Origin: a bacterium
GTDB lineage: Bacteria; Patescibacteriota; Saccharimonadia; Saccharimonadales; Saccharimonadaceae
Direction of reading: 5' to 3'
Length of the DNA: 48,386 bases
NCBI GenBank assembly: GCA_030431855.1
Contig: JAUIII010000006.1
Span: forward strand, 1-48,386
Made by a program: the position numbers and the translations under genes. Numbering within the stretch: the stretch's first letter is position 1; each line of letters begins with the position of its first letter. This document shows positions 1 to 8,254 of this stretch, one piece after another. The notes under the pieces were generated by a model. That model had not been told where the DNA came from. It saw only the letters and a list, made by a program, of their open reading frames with translations, and did no database searches.

Positions 1-8
1 TCAGAATT

Positions 9-542
9 ATGTTAAAGGAGCGGTTAGTACTAATTGGTACCCCAGGGGCTGGAAAATCTCTTGTGGGCAAGGCTGCAGCAGCTCGCATGGAAGTACCGTT
101 TCATGATACGGAATTACACATGAAGGGCGGAGGTGTAGATGTAGCGCAACTCTTCAGGGAAGATCCGGTGGAACTAGTTACACAAGAAGTGTTGGCGCTG
201 CAAGAATTGTTAGACGCAGAACCTGGCGTCATCGCTACGACTGGTGAAATTGTCCGTACCGAGCTAGGCAGAAATGCTCTTTCTGCAGCGCAGAGTTACA
301 GCCCAGTTGTGTTGTTGCAAATTCCATTTGAAGTTGCAAGAGCTCGCTTGCGAAACCGTGGCGATACGGATCGTCCGGCTCTGGTTAATGAGAAAGGCGC
401 ACTTCGAGTGTTTATATTAAGACAACCATGGTTTGAAGAAGCGTCAACGCACGAGGTAGATGCAGCACACCACCCTGTTGATGTGCTTGAAGATCTGGTA
501 AGAATCGCCCAAATGGCGGCACTGCTTAGGGTTGAAGAATAG
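9..542 (+). CDS. Shikimate-kinase-like P-loop kinase
   Basis: A 177-residue P-loop nucleotide kinase of the shikimate kinase/AAA_33 type. The Walker A motif GTPGAGKS is at about residues 10-17. A FHDTE segment near residue 31 sits where shikimate kinases have their substrate Asp, and DRPAL near residue 121 resembles the RPL lid region. The usual GGG substrate motif appears as TTGE, so the substrate is uncertain. No other shikimate-pathway gene is visible here, which weakens the aroK reading. Only 8 nt of upstream sequence is available, so the start is the first visible ATG and the gene could begin earlier. Its last 17 nt overlap the convergent phosphatase gene. Confidence 0.6.
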   Translation: MLKERLVLIGTPGAGKSLVGKAAAARMEVPFHDTELHMKGGGVDVAQLFREDPVELVTQEVLALQELLDAEPGVIATTGEIVRTELGRNALSAAQSYSPVVLLQIPFEVARARLRNRGDTDRPALVNEKGALRVFILRQPWFEEASTHEVDAAHHPVDVLEDLVRIAQMAALLRVEE

Positions 543-1206
543 AATTTAGAGAATCAACCGCACGGTCCGCCACCTCGATAACAGGCTTTCGAGCTACGGT
601 TTCGGTGTATGCCACGAATTCATCTACCAACCCTACGCCACGCACAGCGTAGTCTGTCATGCCATCTCCAACCATGATTTTGTGTGTGTTTTTCGGTAGA
701 TTCAGCGCCTGAATAGCCTTGATCTTGCCGCCGTTGTGCGCAAGGGGATTCGCTGTGTCGTAGCCAGTGATTGTCTGGCCGCCAGAACTCCATGTAAACT
801 CATTTGCCAGTACATGCGAAGGGTCGATGCCGAAGTCTGCTACGACAGGCACGATAAAATCTTTGAATCCACCAGATACAATGTAGATTCGATCAGCGTT
901 TTGTTTGAAAAATGCTTTATTGGCTGTGAACGACGGACTGACAGAACTTTTCAGCAGCGAAACTAGTGCATCAAAATGCGCTTCGCTGGGTGAAATTTGT
1001 GCGAAGCGCTGTGCGAGTGATTCGTCGAACCCAATCAACCCAGCCATGCCATCTGCCGTAATCTCGGCGATAGCAGCCACGCGCTGGGCACGGTCTGGCG
1101 CATCAGCGAGCGCGATATTTGCCAGTTCATCCAACGCCTCGACAGTCACGAACGTGCTATCAAAATCAAACAAAAAAATAGTAGTATCGGGCGCCGAATT
1201 GTTCAT
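526..1206 (-). CDS. SerB-like HAD phosphatase
   Basis: A 226-residue HAD-superfamily phosphatase most like phosphoserine phosphatase. Motif I is DFDST (Asp14 nucleophile and Asp16 acid/base), motif II is in VSGGF, and motif III is VGDGMTD. The helical cap lies between motifs I and II, as in SerB. The family hydrolyses small phosphomonoesters in the cytoplasm; a true serine biosynthetic role cannot be inferred because no serA or serC is present. The start is ATG with a TATACT box ending 8 nt upstream, so the mRNA is probably leaderless. It is divergent from the VIT-family gene across a 32-nt spacer. Confidence 0.75.
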   Translation of the reverse strand: MNNSAPDTTIFLFDFDSTFVTVEALDELANIALADAPDRAQRVAAIAEITADGMAGLIGFDESLAQRFAQISPSEAHFDALVSLLKSSVSPSFTANKAFFKQNADRIYIVSGGFKDFIVPVVADFGIDPSHVLANEFTWSSGGQTITGYDTANPLAHNGGKIKAIQALNLPKNTHKIMVGDGMTDYAVRGVGLVDEFVAYTETVARKPVIEVADRAVDSLNSILQP

Positions 1207-1214
1207 CTATTCCC

Positions 1215-1232
1215 AGTATACACTGCTATACT
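1215..1232. promoter_or_regulatory. Back-to-back promoters in 32-nt divergent spacer
   Basis: On the minus strand TATACT (1215-1220) ends 8 nt before the ATG of the HAD phosphatase. On the plus strand TGC-TATACT (hexamer 1227-1232) ends 6 nt before the ATG at 1239. Both messages would start at or within 2 nt of their start codons. The two -10 boxes are only 6 nt apart, so polymerases should exclude each other. Confidence 0.6.
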
Positions 1233-1238
1233 GAAGGT

Positions 1239-1946
1239 ATGGAAAACGAGTACAATGTGCCATCTGACAACCTGAACAATGGCCTTTTAAACAAACTGCG
1301 TGCAGCTGTACTAGGTGCCAACGATGGTATTGTGAGCACCAGCAGCGTGGTAATGGGTGTGGCCGGAGCTACCAGTAACCACCAAGCGATTGTAACTGCT
1401 GGGCTGGCTGCGCTTGTGGCCGGTGCACTAAGCATGGCGGTGGGCGAGTATGTGAGCGTGAGTAGCCAGAGTGACGCAGAAAAAGCATTTATTGATGAAG
1501 AGAAAAATCAACTGGCAATGGATCCGGCGGGCGAACTAGATGAACTAAAGCGCGAATATATGAAGCATGGACTAAGCGAGAAGACAGCCAAACAAGTGGC
1601 GAAAGAACTGACCGACAAAAACCCACTGCGCGCGCATCTACGAATGCATTTTAATATTGACCCAGACGATATCAACAACCCCATGCATGCTGCTATCGCA
1701 TCACTCCTAGCATTTACCGTGGGTGGACTGGTGCCGTTTCTTGCCATCGTATTGGCGCCCGAGAGTTGGCGAATTCCTGCCACGGTAATAGCCGTATTTG
1801 TTGCGCTGGTGCTGACGGGCTACCTGAGTGCAACGGTAGGTGGAGCCTCGAGAATGCGTGCTGTCTTACGAGTAATCGCGGGCGGTTTAGCTGCAATGGC
1901 AGTGACCTACTACGTAGGCGTGCTATTTGGCACAACTATCGGCTAG
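1239..1946 (+). CDS. VIT1/CCC1-family Fe2+/Mn2+ transporter
   Basis: A 235-residue membrane protein of the VIT1/CCC1 family, which moves Fe2+ or Mn2+ across membranes. The N-terminal signature GANDGIVSTSSVVMGVAGA (about residues 27-45) and the following ALSMAVGEYVSVSSQ helix are typical. Three further hydrophobic segments follow at about 150-170, 180-200 and 212-232. A charged cytoplasmic loop at about 75-130 holds the family's metal-binding helical region, with FIDEEKN and EYMKHG. The length is normal for bacterial members. It stands alone between the phosphatase and the glycosidase, with its own leaderless-type promoter. Confidence 0.88.
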   Translation: MENEYNVPSDNLNNGLLNKLRAAVLGANDGIVSTSSVVMGVAGATSNHQAIVTAGLAALVAGALSMAVGEYVSVSSQSDAEKAFIDEEKNQLAMDPAGELDELKREYMKHGLSEKTAKQVAKELTDKNPLRAHLRMHFNIDPDDINNPMHAAIASLLAFTVGGLVPFLAIVLAPESWRIPATVIAVFVALVLTGYLSATVGGASRMRAVLRVIAGGLAAMAVTYYVGVLFGTTIG

Positions 1947-1949
1947 GCA

Positions 1950-1955
1950 TATACT
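1950..1955 (+). promoter_or_regulatory. -10 box, leaderless start of GH5 gene
   Basis: TATACT lies in the 17-nt gap after the VIT-family stop and ends 8 nt before the ATG at 1964. There is no Shine-Dalgarno sequence. Confidence 0.5.
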
Positions 1956-1963
1956 GGTAGTAT

Positions 1964-2926
1964 ATGACGGCGCTAAAGGGAATTAACCTTGGCGGGTGGC
2001 TAGTGTTGGAGCGTTGGATAACGCCCGCGCTGTTTCAGGGTACCGCGGCGATGACCGAGCGTGGCTTAACCGCTGAAACAGGTGGTAAAACACGTATTCG
2101 AAAACATCACAAAACATTTATTGCTGAAAAAGACATCGCTTGGCTAGCCGATAATGATTTTGAACTGCTGCGCGTACCGATTGGCTACTGGATATTTGGC
2201 GATGAGCCGGACTTTGTCGGTTCGATTGAGCGCTTAGACTGGCTGATGAAAATGGCACATCGCTATAGCATGAAGGTGCTGATAGATTTGCATGGAGCCC
2301 CTGGCGCACAGAACAATAAGCAGCATAATGGCGGCATTGTACCCAAAGGCGAATGGCGAAAAGACAGACTGCAACAAGCAAAAACAATCGAGGTACTGAA
2401 AACGCTCGCAAAGCGCTACTACGACGAACCAGCACTGTGGGGTATTGAACTCATCAATGAGCCGACGCCCGGGAAAACCGGTATTCGATTAGCGTGGTTT
2501 TACCGCAAGGCGTATCGTGAGCTGACGAAAGTAGCCCGACCGGGGATGCATGTCGTGTACTCTGATGCCTACCGTCCGTGGTTGCTGCTGAATACGTTCG
2601 GCTGGTTTCGTCACCCTGACTTTCCGGTAGTAATGGATGTGCACATGTACTACGTGTTTGGCAAAGCAAACAAAAAACGAAGATTCGCTGAGCACGTGCG
2701 CCTGGCGCGAGCGAGCAAATGGGCAGTACGTTTTCTGGCACTGTTTCAGCCCGTGATGATAGGAGAATGGAGTGCTGCCCTACCCTATGGCGTGTCGGTA
2801 GAGCAATCGGCAGAATTCGCGAACACACAAATCAAAGCATACGAACCCAGCATTGCTTATTGCTACTGGACGTATACAACAGGGGGATCAGGCAGGTGGG
2901 ATTACCGCAAAACATTTAGCGGCTAG
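1964..2926 (+). CDS. GH5-family glycoside hydrolase (exo-1,3-glucanase-like)
   Basis: A 320-residue TIM-barrel glycosidase of family GH5. The N-terminal GINLGGWLVLERW and DLHGAPGAQN segments resemble fungal and bacterial exo-beta-1,3-glucanases. The acid/base Glu is in ELINEP (Glu166) and the nucleophile Glu in IGEWS (Glu268). There is no signal peptide or membrane anchor, so the enzyme looks cytoplasmic, which is unusual for a glucanase and implies imported oligosaccharides or storage glucan as substrate. It directly precedes pyk, so liberated glucose could enter the glycolysis encoded downstream (inference). The fold and class are confident; the substrate is not. Confidence 0.82.
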   Translation: MTALKGINLGGWLVLERWITPALFQGTAAMTERGLTAETGGKTRIRKHHKTFIAEKDIAWLADNDFELLRVPIGYWIFGDEPDFVGSIERLDWLMKMAHRYSMKVLIDLHGAPGAQNNKQHNGGIVPKGEWRKDRLQQAKTIEVLKTLAKRYYDEPALWGIELINEPTPGKTGIRLAWFYRKAYRELTKVARPGMHVVYSDAYRPWLLLNTFGWFRHPDFPVVMDVHMYYVFGKANKKRRFAEHVRLARASKWAVRFLALFQPVMIGEWSAALPYGVSVEQSAEFANTQIKAYEPSIAYCYWTYTTGGSGRWDYRKTFSG

Positions 2927-2931
2927 TTTGT

Positions 2932-2937
2932 TACAAT
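2932..2937 (+). promoter_or_regulatory. Extended -10 box before pyk
   Basis: TGT-TACAAT ends 7 nt before the ATG at 2945. An earlier in-frame ATG at 2936 overlaps the hexamer itself and cannot be in the mRNA if this promoter is used, so it fixes the pyk start at 2945. Confidence 0.6.
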
Positions 2938-2944
2938 GGTAGCA

Positions 2945-4375
2945 ATGAGTGTTATCTTTAAGCGTACCAAAATTTTGGCGACGGTGGGGCCAGCTGTCGA
3001 CAGTTATGAAAAACTACAGGCCATGATGAAAGCGGGCGTGAATGGCTTTCGCTTGAATTTTAGCCATGAAAAACACGAGGCCGCCGACCAGCATATCGAG
3101 TGGATTCGCAAAGCAAGCGAAGAAGCTGGCAAGCCTGTGGCAATCTTGCAAGATTTGCAGGGGCCAAAGATTCGCCTAGGTAACCTGTCGGTAGATAAGC
3201 TAGAGGTAAAAACGGGCGACCAGTTGTTGCTTGACGCTGCACTAGAAGAGCACGCAGGCGATCTTACGATTCCAGTGCAGTACAACTTGGCCGAGAAGGT
3301 ACAGCCAGGTGAGCCCCTGTATATTTTCGATGGCAAAGTGCGAACCATCGTAGAAGAGGTGGTATCTGACACCGCAATTCGCGTGAAAGTGGAAAACGAT
3401 GGCGTGCTAATGAGCCGAAAAGGTATCAACCTGCCAGATACGAACTTTGAAGGCGATATTATCACCGAAAAAGATACAGCAGATATTGAATACGGGCTTG
3501 ATAAAGATATTGATTACGTGGCGCTGAGCTTCGTGCAGTCGGCTGATGATATTCATAGCTTGCGCCAAAGTTTGGTGGCAGGTGGTTCAACGGCGCATAT
3601 TATTGCGAAAATCGAAACCAAGGCGGCAATTCAGCCAGAAAACCTAGAAAAAATAGTGAAAGCCAGCGATGGCGTGATGGTAGCACGAGGTGATTTAGCG
3701 GTAGAGGCTGGCGCTGAAGTGGTGCCGGTTATTCAGCGACGCATTATCGCCCTGTGTCGAAAACACGGCAAACTGAGCATTGTTGCTACCCAAATGATGG
3801 CGAGTATGGTGAACAATCCCGAGCCAACCAGAGCAGAGGTAAATGACATTGCGAGCGCCGTGATACTAGGCGCCGACGCCGTGATGCTTTCAGATGAAAC
3901 AGCCATGGGCGATCACCCACTGTTTGCGATTGCTGCTATGAAGAAAGTAATTTTATACACGCAAGAAAATGCACCACCAGCGCCGATTCCAGATGTACTG
4001 ACAGAACAAGACACGCATCCACGCACGGCAATTAGCGCAGCCGCGGTAAAACTAGCCGAGCAGCTAAACGCAGTAGCGATTGTGGCGGAAACAAAATCTG
4101 GCGCAACCGCCGATGACATAGCGGCCTATCGACCAAACCTTCCGATTGTGAGCGTTTCAAGTGTAGCTCGTACGGCGCAGCAACTGGCGCTAGCCTATGC
4201 CAACAAAAGTTTTATCCGTCCCGATGGCGAAAAAGCAGGCCTTACGCTGGTGCGTGAACTTCGTGAAGATCAATTTTTTGATACAGACCAACCTATTACT
4301 GTCGTTATTGTAAGTGGTAAACAGCCAGGCCTGATTGGCGGAACTGATACAATACGCGTGCGCGTGCTAGAATAA
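2945..4375 (+). CDS. pyk: Pyruvate kinase
   Basis: A 476-residue pyruvate kinase, which makes pyruvate and ATP from phosphoenolpyruvate and ADP. It shows the N-terminal TKILATVGPA strand, the FRLNFSH active-site segment, KIETKAA with the catalytic Lys, VARGDLAVE for Mg2+ binding, and the signature PTRAEVNDIA...LSDETAMG. The B domain and C-terminal allosteric domain are both present, so length is normal. The start is taken as 2945 because the upstream ATG at 2936 lies inside the -10 box. The gene is followed after 16 nt by pgk, forming the payoff-phase pair of glycolysis. Confidence 0.97.
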   Translation: MSVIFKRTKILATVGPAVDSYEKLQAMMKAGVNGFRLNFSHEKHEAADQHIEWIRKASEEAGKPVAILQDLQGPKIRLGNLSVDKLEVKTGDQLLLDAALEEHAGDLTIPVQYNLAEKVQPGEPLYIFDGKVRTIVEEVVSDTAIRVKVENDGVLMSRKGINLPDTNFEGDIITEKDTADIEYGLDKDIDYVALSFVQSADDIHSLRQSLVAGGSTAHIIAKIETKAAIQPENLEKIVKASDGVMVARGDLAVEAGAEVVPVIQRRIIALCRKHGKLSIVATQMMASMVNNPEPTRAEVNDIASAVILGADAVMLSDETAMGDHPLFAIAAMKKVILYTQENAPPAPIPDVLTEQDTHPRTAISAAAVKLAEQLNAVAIVAETKSGATADDIAAYRPNLPIVSVSSVARTAQQLALAYANKSFIRPDGEKAGLTLVRELREDQFFDTDQPITVVIVSGKQPGLIGGTDTIRVRVLE

Positions 4376-4391
4376 ACAGGAAATGGGTGGG

Positions 4392-5609
4392 ATGAAATTC
4401 TATAAACGAACAATCCGTGACGTGCCAATAGCAGGTAAAACTGTGCTAGTGCGCGTGGATTACAACGTACCACTGACCGATGACGGCAAAGTAGGTGATG
4501 ATTTTCGTATTCGGGCCAGCCTGCCAACTATTAAATACTTGTTAAAAGATGGCTGCAAGCTGGTGCTCATGGCGCACCTAGGTCGACCAGAAGGTATCGA
4601 CCCGAAATTTAGCCTCGAGCCAGCCGCGCAGCGACTAGCCGAAATATTGGGTGAACCAGTACGATTTGTCGATAAAACGACTGGTGAGAAGGTGCGAATG
4701 GCCATAAAACGTGCGCCAAAACGTAGCGTGACAGTGCTAGAGAACCTACGCTTTCACCCTGAAGAAGAAGCAAACGACGAGGCCTTTGCCGCGCAGCTAG
4801 CCAAAGACAGCGGAGCGCAGTACTTCGTGCAAGACGGCTTTGGTGTAGTACATCGTGACCATGCGTCCACCGCGGCAATTACCCTAAAACTGCCGAGTGT
4901 GTCGGGGCTACTGCTGGAAAAAGAATACACAACTATTGTCGGTGCAATGAAACACCCCGAACGGCCGCTAGTGGCAGTGATGGGTGGTGCGAAAGTTAGC
5001 GATAAAATCGCGGTAATAGACGAATTTGTGAAAGTGGCTGATAGAATTTTGATAGGCGGGGCCATGGCCAATACATTCCTCGCGTACAAAGGTGTAAAAG
5101 TCGGCGCAAGTAAGGTAGAAACCGATCAGGACGATACCTTGAAGAAGATTTATGCCGATGCCGAGAAAAAGGTGGGCAAAGAAAACGTTGATGAATTTCT
5201 AGTACTACCAATGGACGTTGCGGTCGGAAAGTTGCGCGACGACGTGGACCATCGCAAAAATGTGATGCTAGCAGATATCGGTACAGACGACATGTGCCTA
5301 GATGTCGGTGATGCAACTGCCAAAAAATTTGCCGACATTGTAGCGCACGCCAAAACAGTGGTATGGAATGGTACTTTAGGTTACGCCGAAGCACCGGCAT
5401 TTGCGAACGGATCAAACATGCTAGCCGAAGCCATGACTACTCACAGCCAAGAATCAATCGTTGGGGGTGGTGACACGGCGGACTTTGTATTGCATTGGGA
5501 CAAGAAAAACGGTGATAGCTTTGACCATGTCTCTACCGGTGGTGGCGCCAGCCTAGAACTCATGGCTGGGGAAAAACTCCCTGGCATTGAACACCTTCTC
5601 GATTACTAG
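4392..5609 (+). CDS. pgk: Phosphoglycerate kinase
   Basis: A 405-residue phosphoglycerate kinase, which converts 1,3-bisphosphoglycerate and ADP to 3-phosphoglycerate and ATP. Motifs in order are VRVDYNVPL, HLGRP, ENLRFHPEEE, VMGGAKVSDKI, VWNGTLGY (usually NGPMG) and the nucleotide-binding GGGDTADF and STGGGAS. The ATG at 4392 is preferred over the one at 4383 because AGGA at 4378-4381 lies 10 nt upstream of it but only 1 nt from the other. It is probably cotranscribed with pyk. Its stop codon interlocks with that of the convergent 217-aa gene (4-nt overlap). Confidence 0.96.
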   Translation: MKFYKRTIRDVPIAGKTVLVRVDYNVPLTDDGKVGDDFRIRASLPTIKYLLKDGCKLVLMAHLGRPEGIDPKFSLEPAAQRLAEILGEPVRFVDKTTGEKVRMAIKRAPKRSVTVLENLRFHPEEEANDEAFAAQLAKDSGAQYFVQDGFGVVHRDHASTAAITLKLPSVSGLLLEKEYTTIVGAMKHPERPLVAVMGGAKVSDKIAVIDEFVKVADRILIGGAMANTFLAYKGVKVGASKVETDQDDTLKKIYADAEKKVGKENVDEFLVLPMDVAVGKLRDDVDHRKNVMLADIGTDDMCLDVGDATAKKFADIVAHAKTVVWNGTLGYAEAPAFANGSNMLAEAMTTHSQESIVGGGDTADFVLHWDKKNGDSFDHVSTGGGASLELMAGEKLPGIEHLLDY

Positions 5610-6259
5610 TTGCTATCGTCAGCGTCAGCAATAACGACTGCCGTTAACTCATAATCACGGACGTGAGTACGGCGCACTTCAACTCTGATGTTTGGAATCA
5701 GACCCATATCAATGTAGGGCTGAACCATCTCCCGATATATCCCGGCGATTTTCTCTGTGTCATCTTTCATGGGGTCACCGGTAATTGGTGTTTCAGGTGA
5801 TTTTGTACGAACGACGACATGGAACTCTAGTGGCAGGCCTAGATTAATTCGAATTTCGTCGGGACTCAACCCGCCTTCAATCAAATCGAAGGAAAGTCGA
5901 TAACAGAAGCCTTGTACTAGTCTGGCGACGAGCACCGCGTAGTCCTCGCCATGTTCTTCTACTTCTTTATCAAATTGCGCCTTGAGAACAGTGAGCCGTT
6001 CAGTGTAATCATCTGGTAGGTCGTAAGCGTCGCCGCCTCCTGTCAGGACCAGTGGACCCAAGTCTGCTCGTTGTGTGACTTCACCGGATTCAAGCATGAA
6101 CCTCACTAACCCTGCGTCTTTACTGGCAGCATGCGCCGCATCACGAGCTACCGCCCTGTACGCAGTGCGTGCCTCGTCAGCCACTCGAGCGGCTTCGGTA
6201 TACGTAGCCTGTGTTAGTAGGTGCTGCTGCTGCGCTTCTCTAAGTTCGTTTGAATCCAT
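5606..6259 (-). CDS. Hypothetical protein, coiled-coil N-terminus
   Basis: A 217-residue soluble protein I do not recognise. Residues 1-50 are Ala/Gln/Glu-rich and probably a coiled coil. Residues 75-217 look globular, with two hydrophobic strands near residues 145-155 and 200-210. There is no signal peptide or membrane segment. It is a single-gene unit convergent with pgk, with a TATAAG element on its own strand (6279-6284) before the ATG. It is likely lineage-specific. Confidence 0.6.
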   Translation of the reverse strand: MDSNELREAQQQHLLTQATYTEAARVADEARTAYRAVARDAAHAASKDAGLVRFMLESGEVTQRADLGPLVLTGGGDAYDLPDDYTERLTVLKAQFDKEVEEHGEDYAVLVARLVQGFCYRLSFDLIEGGLSPDEIRINLGLPLEFHVVVRTKSPETPITGDPMKDDTEKIAGIYREMVQPYIDMGLIPNIRVEVRRTHVRDYELTAVVIADADDSN

Positions 6260-6350
6260 CTATCACTTCTTTCGTTATATCTTATAGGTACGATACACCC
6301 GAGTATGGGACGATACAAGCATAAGCAAGTATTCAATAGTATTTCGAGCG

Positions 6351-6379
6351 TTGTGCAAATCTCTGACAACTGATACACT
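6351..6379 (+). promoter_or_regulatory. Promoter of tpiA
   Basis: TTGTGC (6351-6356), a 17-nt spacer and TGA-TACACT (hexamer 6374-6379) form a near-consensus sigma-70 promoter. Transcription would start near 6386, leaving a leader of about 25 nt before the GTG at 6411. This is one of the few genes here with both a recognisable -35 and an untranslated leader. Confidence 0.6.
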
Positions 6380-6410
6380 AAAGACAATAAAAGCGTAAGC
6401 AGTAACTAGG

Positions 6411-7187
6411 GTGTCGGATAAAAAACTGATTGTTGGCAACTGGAAGATGAACCTCACGATGCATGAGGCGAGTTTGTATGTTCACACACTTGACAAAGAA
6501 CTGACCGCCCACCGCAACGTAGAAGTCGTCATTGCACCAGGCATGCTGGCGTTACCTACGCTTTCGTTGCAGATAGATCACAAGAAACTAAAACTGGCGG
6601 CGCAAAATTTTTACTGGCGAGACGAAGGCGCATTTACTGGAGAAGTGTCTGCTCATCAATTGCGCGGACTCGTGAAGTACGCGATTGTTGGCCACTCTGA
6701 GCGCCGACACGTGTTTCATGAAACCGATAAAGACATTCGTGCCAAGATGCAGGCTGCAGTACGCCACGGCATTACCCCAATTTTGTGCGTGGGCGAAACC
6801 GCGCACGAGCGCAGCGAGAACGAAACTGACGCTGTGCTGCACGATCAGCTCATCGGCGGGCTTGCTAATCTGACCTCTGAGGAGGTAGAAGATATTGTGG
6901 TCGCCTACGAACCCGTATGGGCAATTGGCACAGGTGACAATGCTGCGCCACACGACGTAGAAGCAGCAATTGCATCGATACGCCGGCAAATCGAACATTT
7001 GTATGGCAAGAAAGCTAGTGAGCTCCGCGTTATCTATGGCGGTAGTGTGTCGGGCGCATCAGCTAGTAGCTACTTGCGTACACCGGGTGTCGATGGCCTT
7101 CTGCCAGGCGGCGCTAGCCTAAAATTAGACGAATTTAAAACAATTATCGAAGCCGCATACAGAGCAGGGAAAGGTACAAAGGCATGA
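6411..7187 (+). CDS. tpiA: Triosephosphate isomerase
   Basis: A 258-residue triosephosphate isomerase, which interconverts dihydroxyacetone phosphate and glyceraldehyde 3-phosphate. Catalytic residues are visible: Lys in GNWKMN, His in VGHSERR and Glu in YEPVWAIGTG. The phosphate-binding IYGGSVSG and the C-terminal GLLPGGASL are also present. The start is GTG at 6411, giving the usual short N-terminus. It is separated from pyk-pgk by a divergent hypothetical gene but belongs to the same pathway. It overlaps the next gene by 4 nt (ATGA), which implies translational coupling. Confidence 0.96.
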   Translation: MSDKKLIVGNWKMNLTMHEASLYVHTLDKELTAHRNVEVVIAPGMLALPTLSLQIDHKKLKLAAQNFYWRDEGAFTGEVSAHQLRGLVKYAIVGHSERRHVFHETDKDIRAKMQAAVRHGITPILCVGETAHERSENETDAVLHDQLIGGLANLTSEEVEDIVVAYEPVWAIGTGDNAAPHDVEAAIASIRRQIEHLYGKKASELRVIYGGSVSGASASSYLRTPGVDGLLPGGASLKLDEFKTIIEAAYRAGKGTKA

Positions 7188-8227
7188 AAGACATAGACTT
7201 CGACGAACTAGATAAAGCGGTTAATTCATTGATGAACGCTTCTGCAAACGACACAAACGCGGCGGCACCGACTACCGATAACGTCAGCGAACAAACGGCA
7301 CCCGAACCTGTACCGCAAAAAGATCCACCCGCCAGCGCGCCTGCCACTGTGCCTGAAGAAAAGGGTGAGTCAGTAGCAGTTCAGTCGACGGCTGCCCCTG
7401 CGCCTAAGCCTGCTACTCCAGCAAAGCGGCGTGGCGGAAGGTTTATGGATGTGATGCCTTCAGGTGCGTCAGCTCGACCAGTATCGACACGAGCTTCACG
7501 CGAAGGGGTATCACTTGCTCCGCTGGGCGCCACGAACCAAGCTTCAGCAGCGCCAGACACAACGCAGCAAGTGGAAGAGACTCCAGTAGTAGAACCAGAA
7601 ACACCCCCATCACAGACTGATGAATCACCTACTATGCCAGATCCAATTGACATGATGGACGATGCGAAAGACGAGACGAACAACGACGCCACACCTGTTG
7701 ACGTAAGCGAAGCAACTCCAGTCGAGGACGAGTCTGACACAGCTTCAAAGGAAGGTAGTATTGCCGACGAGGGTGGTTCGCCGTTTCTTGCTGATACGAA
7801 GGTAGAAAAACGACCCCTTGGTGGAGACAATGCGCCACTAGAAGAAAATCCTGTAGATGAGGGTAAGGGTGATGCAGACGAACCCGGGGCTGATGAACCG
7901 CCAGCACAACCAGCGCCGGCTGAATACAATGCTGATGTTGTAGCTGTTGAAGCGGGCGAACCGAAAGAATTTGCGAAAACGGTTCACGAAGCCAAGGTTG
8001 AAGCCGCAGAAAGTGCCACCGTGTCGGGTGCAATTAACCAACAGTACAAGGAAGAGGCGAGCACTGGCGATGAAAGCCATGCAGCTATTTATGACACGCA
8101 AGATTACCCAAATACTGCAAAACCAGCAAAGAAAAAATCTGGCTGGCTGTGGGTGCTATGGATTTTCATCCTTCTGTCGCTTGGCGCCGGTGGAGCAGTG
8201 ATTCTGTACTTTATGAATATTATCTAA
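7184..8227 (+). CDS. Tail-anchored Ala/Pro/Glu-rich protein
   Basis: A 347-residue protein of unknown function. Residues 1-320 are low-complexity and acidic, rich in Ala, Pro, Glu, Asp and Thr, and probably disordered. A basic KKK stretch precedes a single C-terminal membrane segment at about residues 323-345, leaving almost no external tail. The topology suggests a long cytoplasmic arm on a tail anchor, or an exported stalk if inverted. It is coupled to tpiA by a 4-nt overlap, though no glycolytic role is evident. Sequence searches will be confounded by its composition. Confidence 0.65.
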   Translation: MKDIDFDELDKAVNSLMNASANDTNAAAPTTDNVSEQTAPEPVPQKDPPASAPATVPEEKGESVAVQSTAAPAPKPATPAKRRGGRFMDVMPSGASARPVSTRASREGVSLAPLGATNQASAAPDTTQQVEETPVVEPETPPSQTDESPTMPDPIDMMDDAKDETNNDATPVDVSEATPVEDESDTASKEGSIADEGGSPFLADTKVEKRPLGGDNAPLEENPVDEGKGDADEPGADEPPAQPAPAEYNADVVAVEAGEPKEFAKTVHEAKVEAAESATVSGAINQQYKEEASTGDESHAAIYDTQDYPNTAKPAKKKSGWLWVLWIFILLSLGAGGAVILYFMNII

Positions 8228-8240
8228 CGCCAATCTCGTC

Positions 8241-8246
8241 TATACT
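8241..8246 (+). promoter_or_regulatory. -10 box before uvrD-like gene
   Basis: TATACT ends 8 nt before the ATG at 8255 in a 27-nt intergenic gap. The AGGA in between is too close to the predicted transcript start to act as a normal ribosome-binding site. Confidence 0.5.
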
Positions 8247-8254
8247 AGGAAGTA

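Noticed and set aside
7381-7929. 182-residue Ser/Ala-rich open frame on the minus strand
   Set aside because: Antisense shadow of the low-complexity tail-anchored protein gene.
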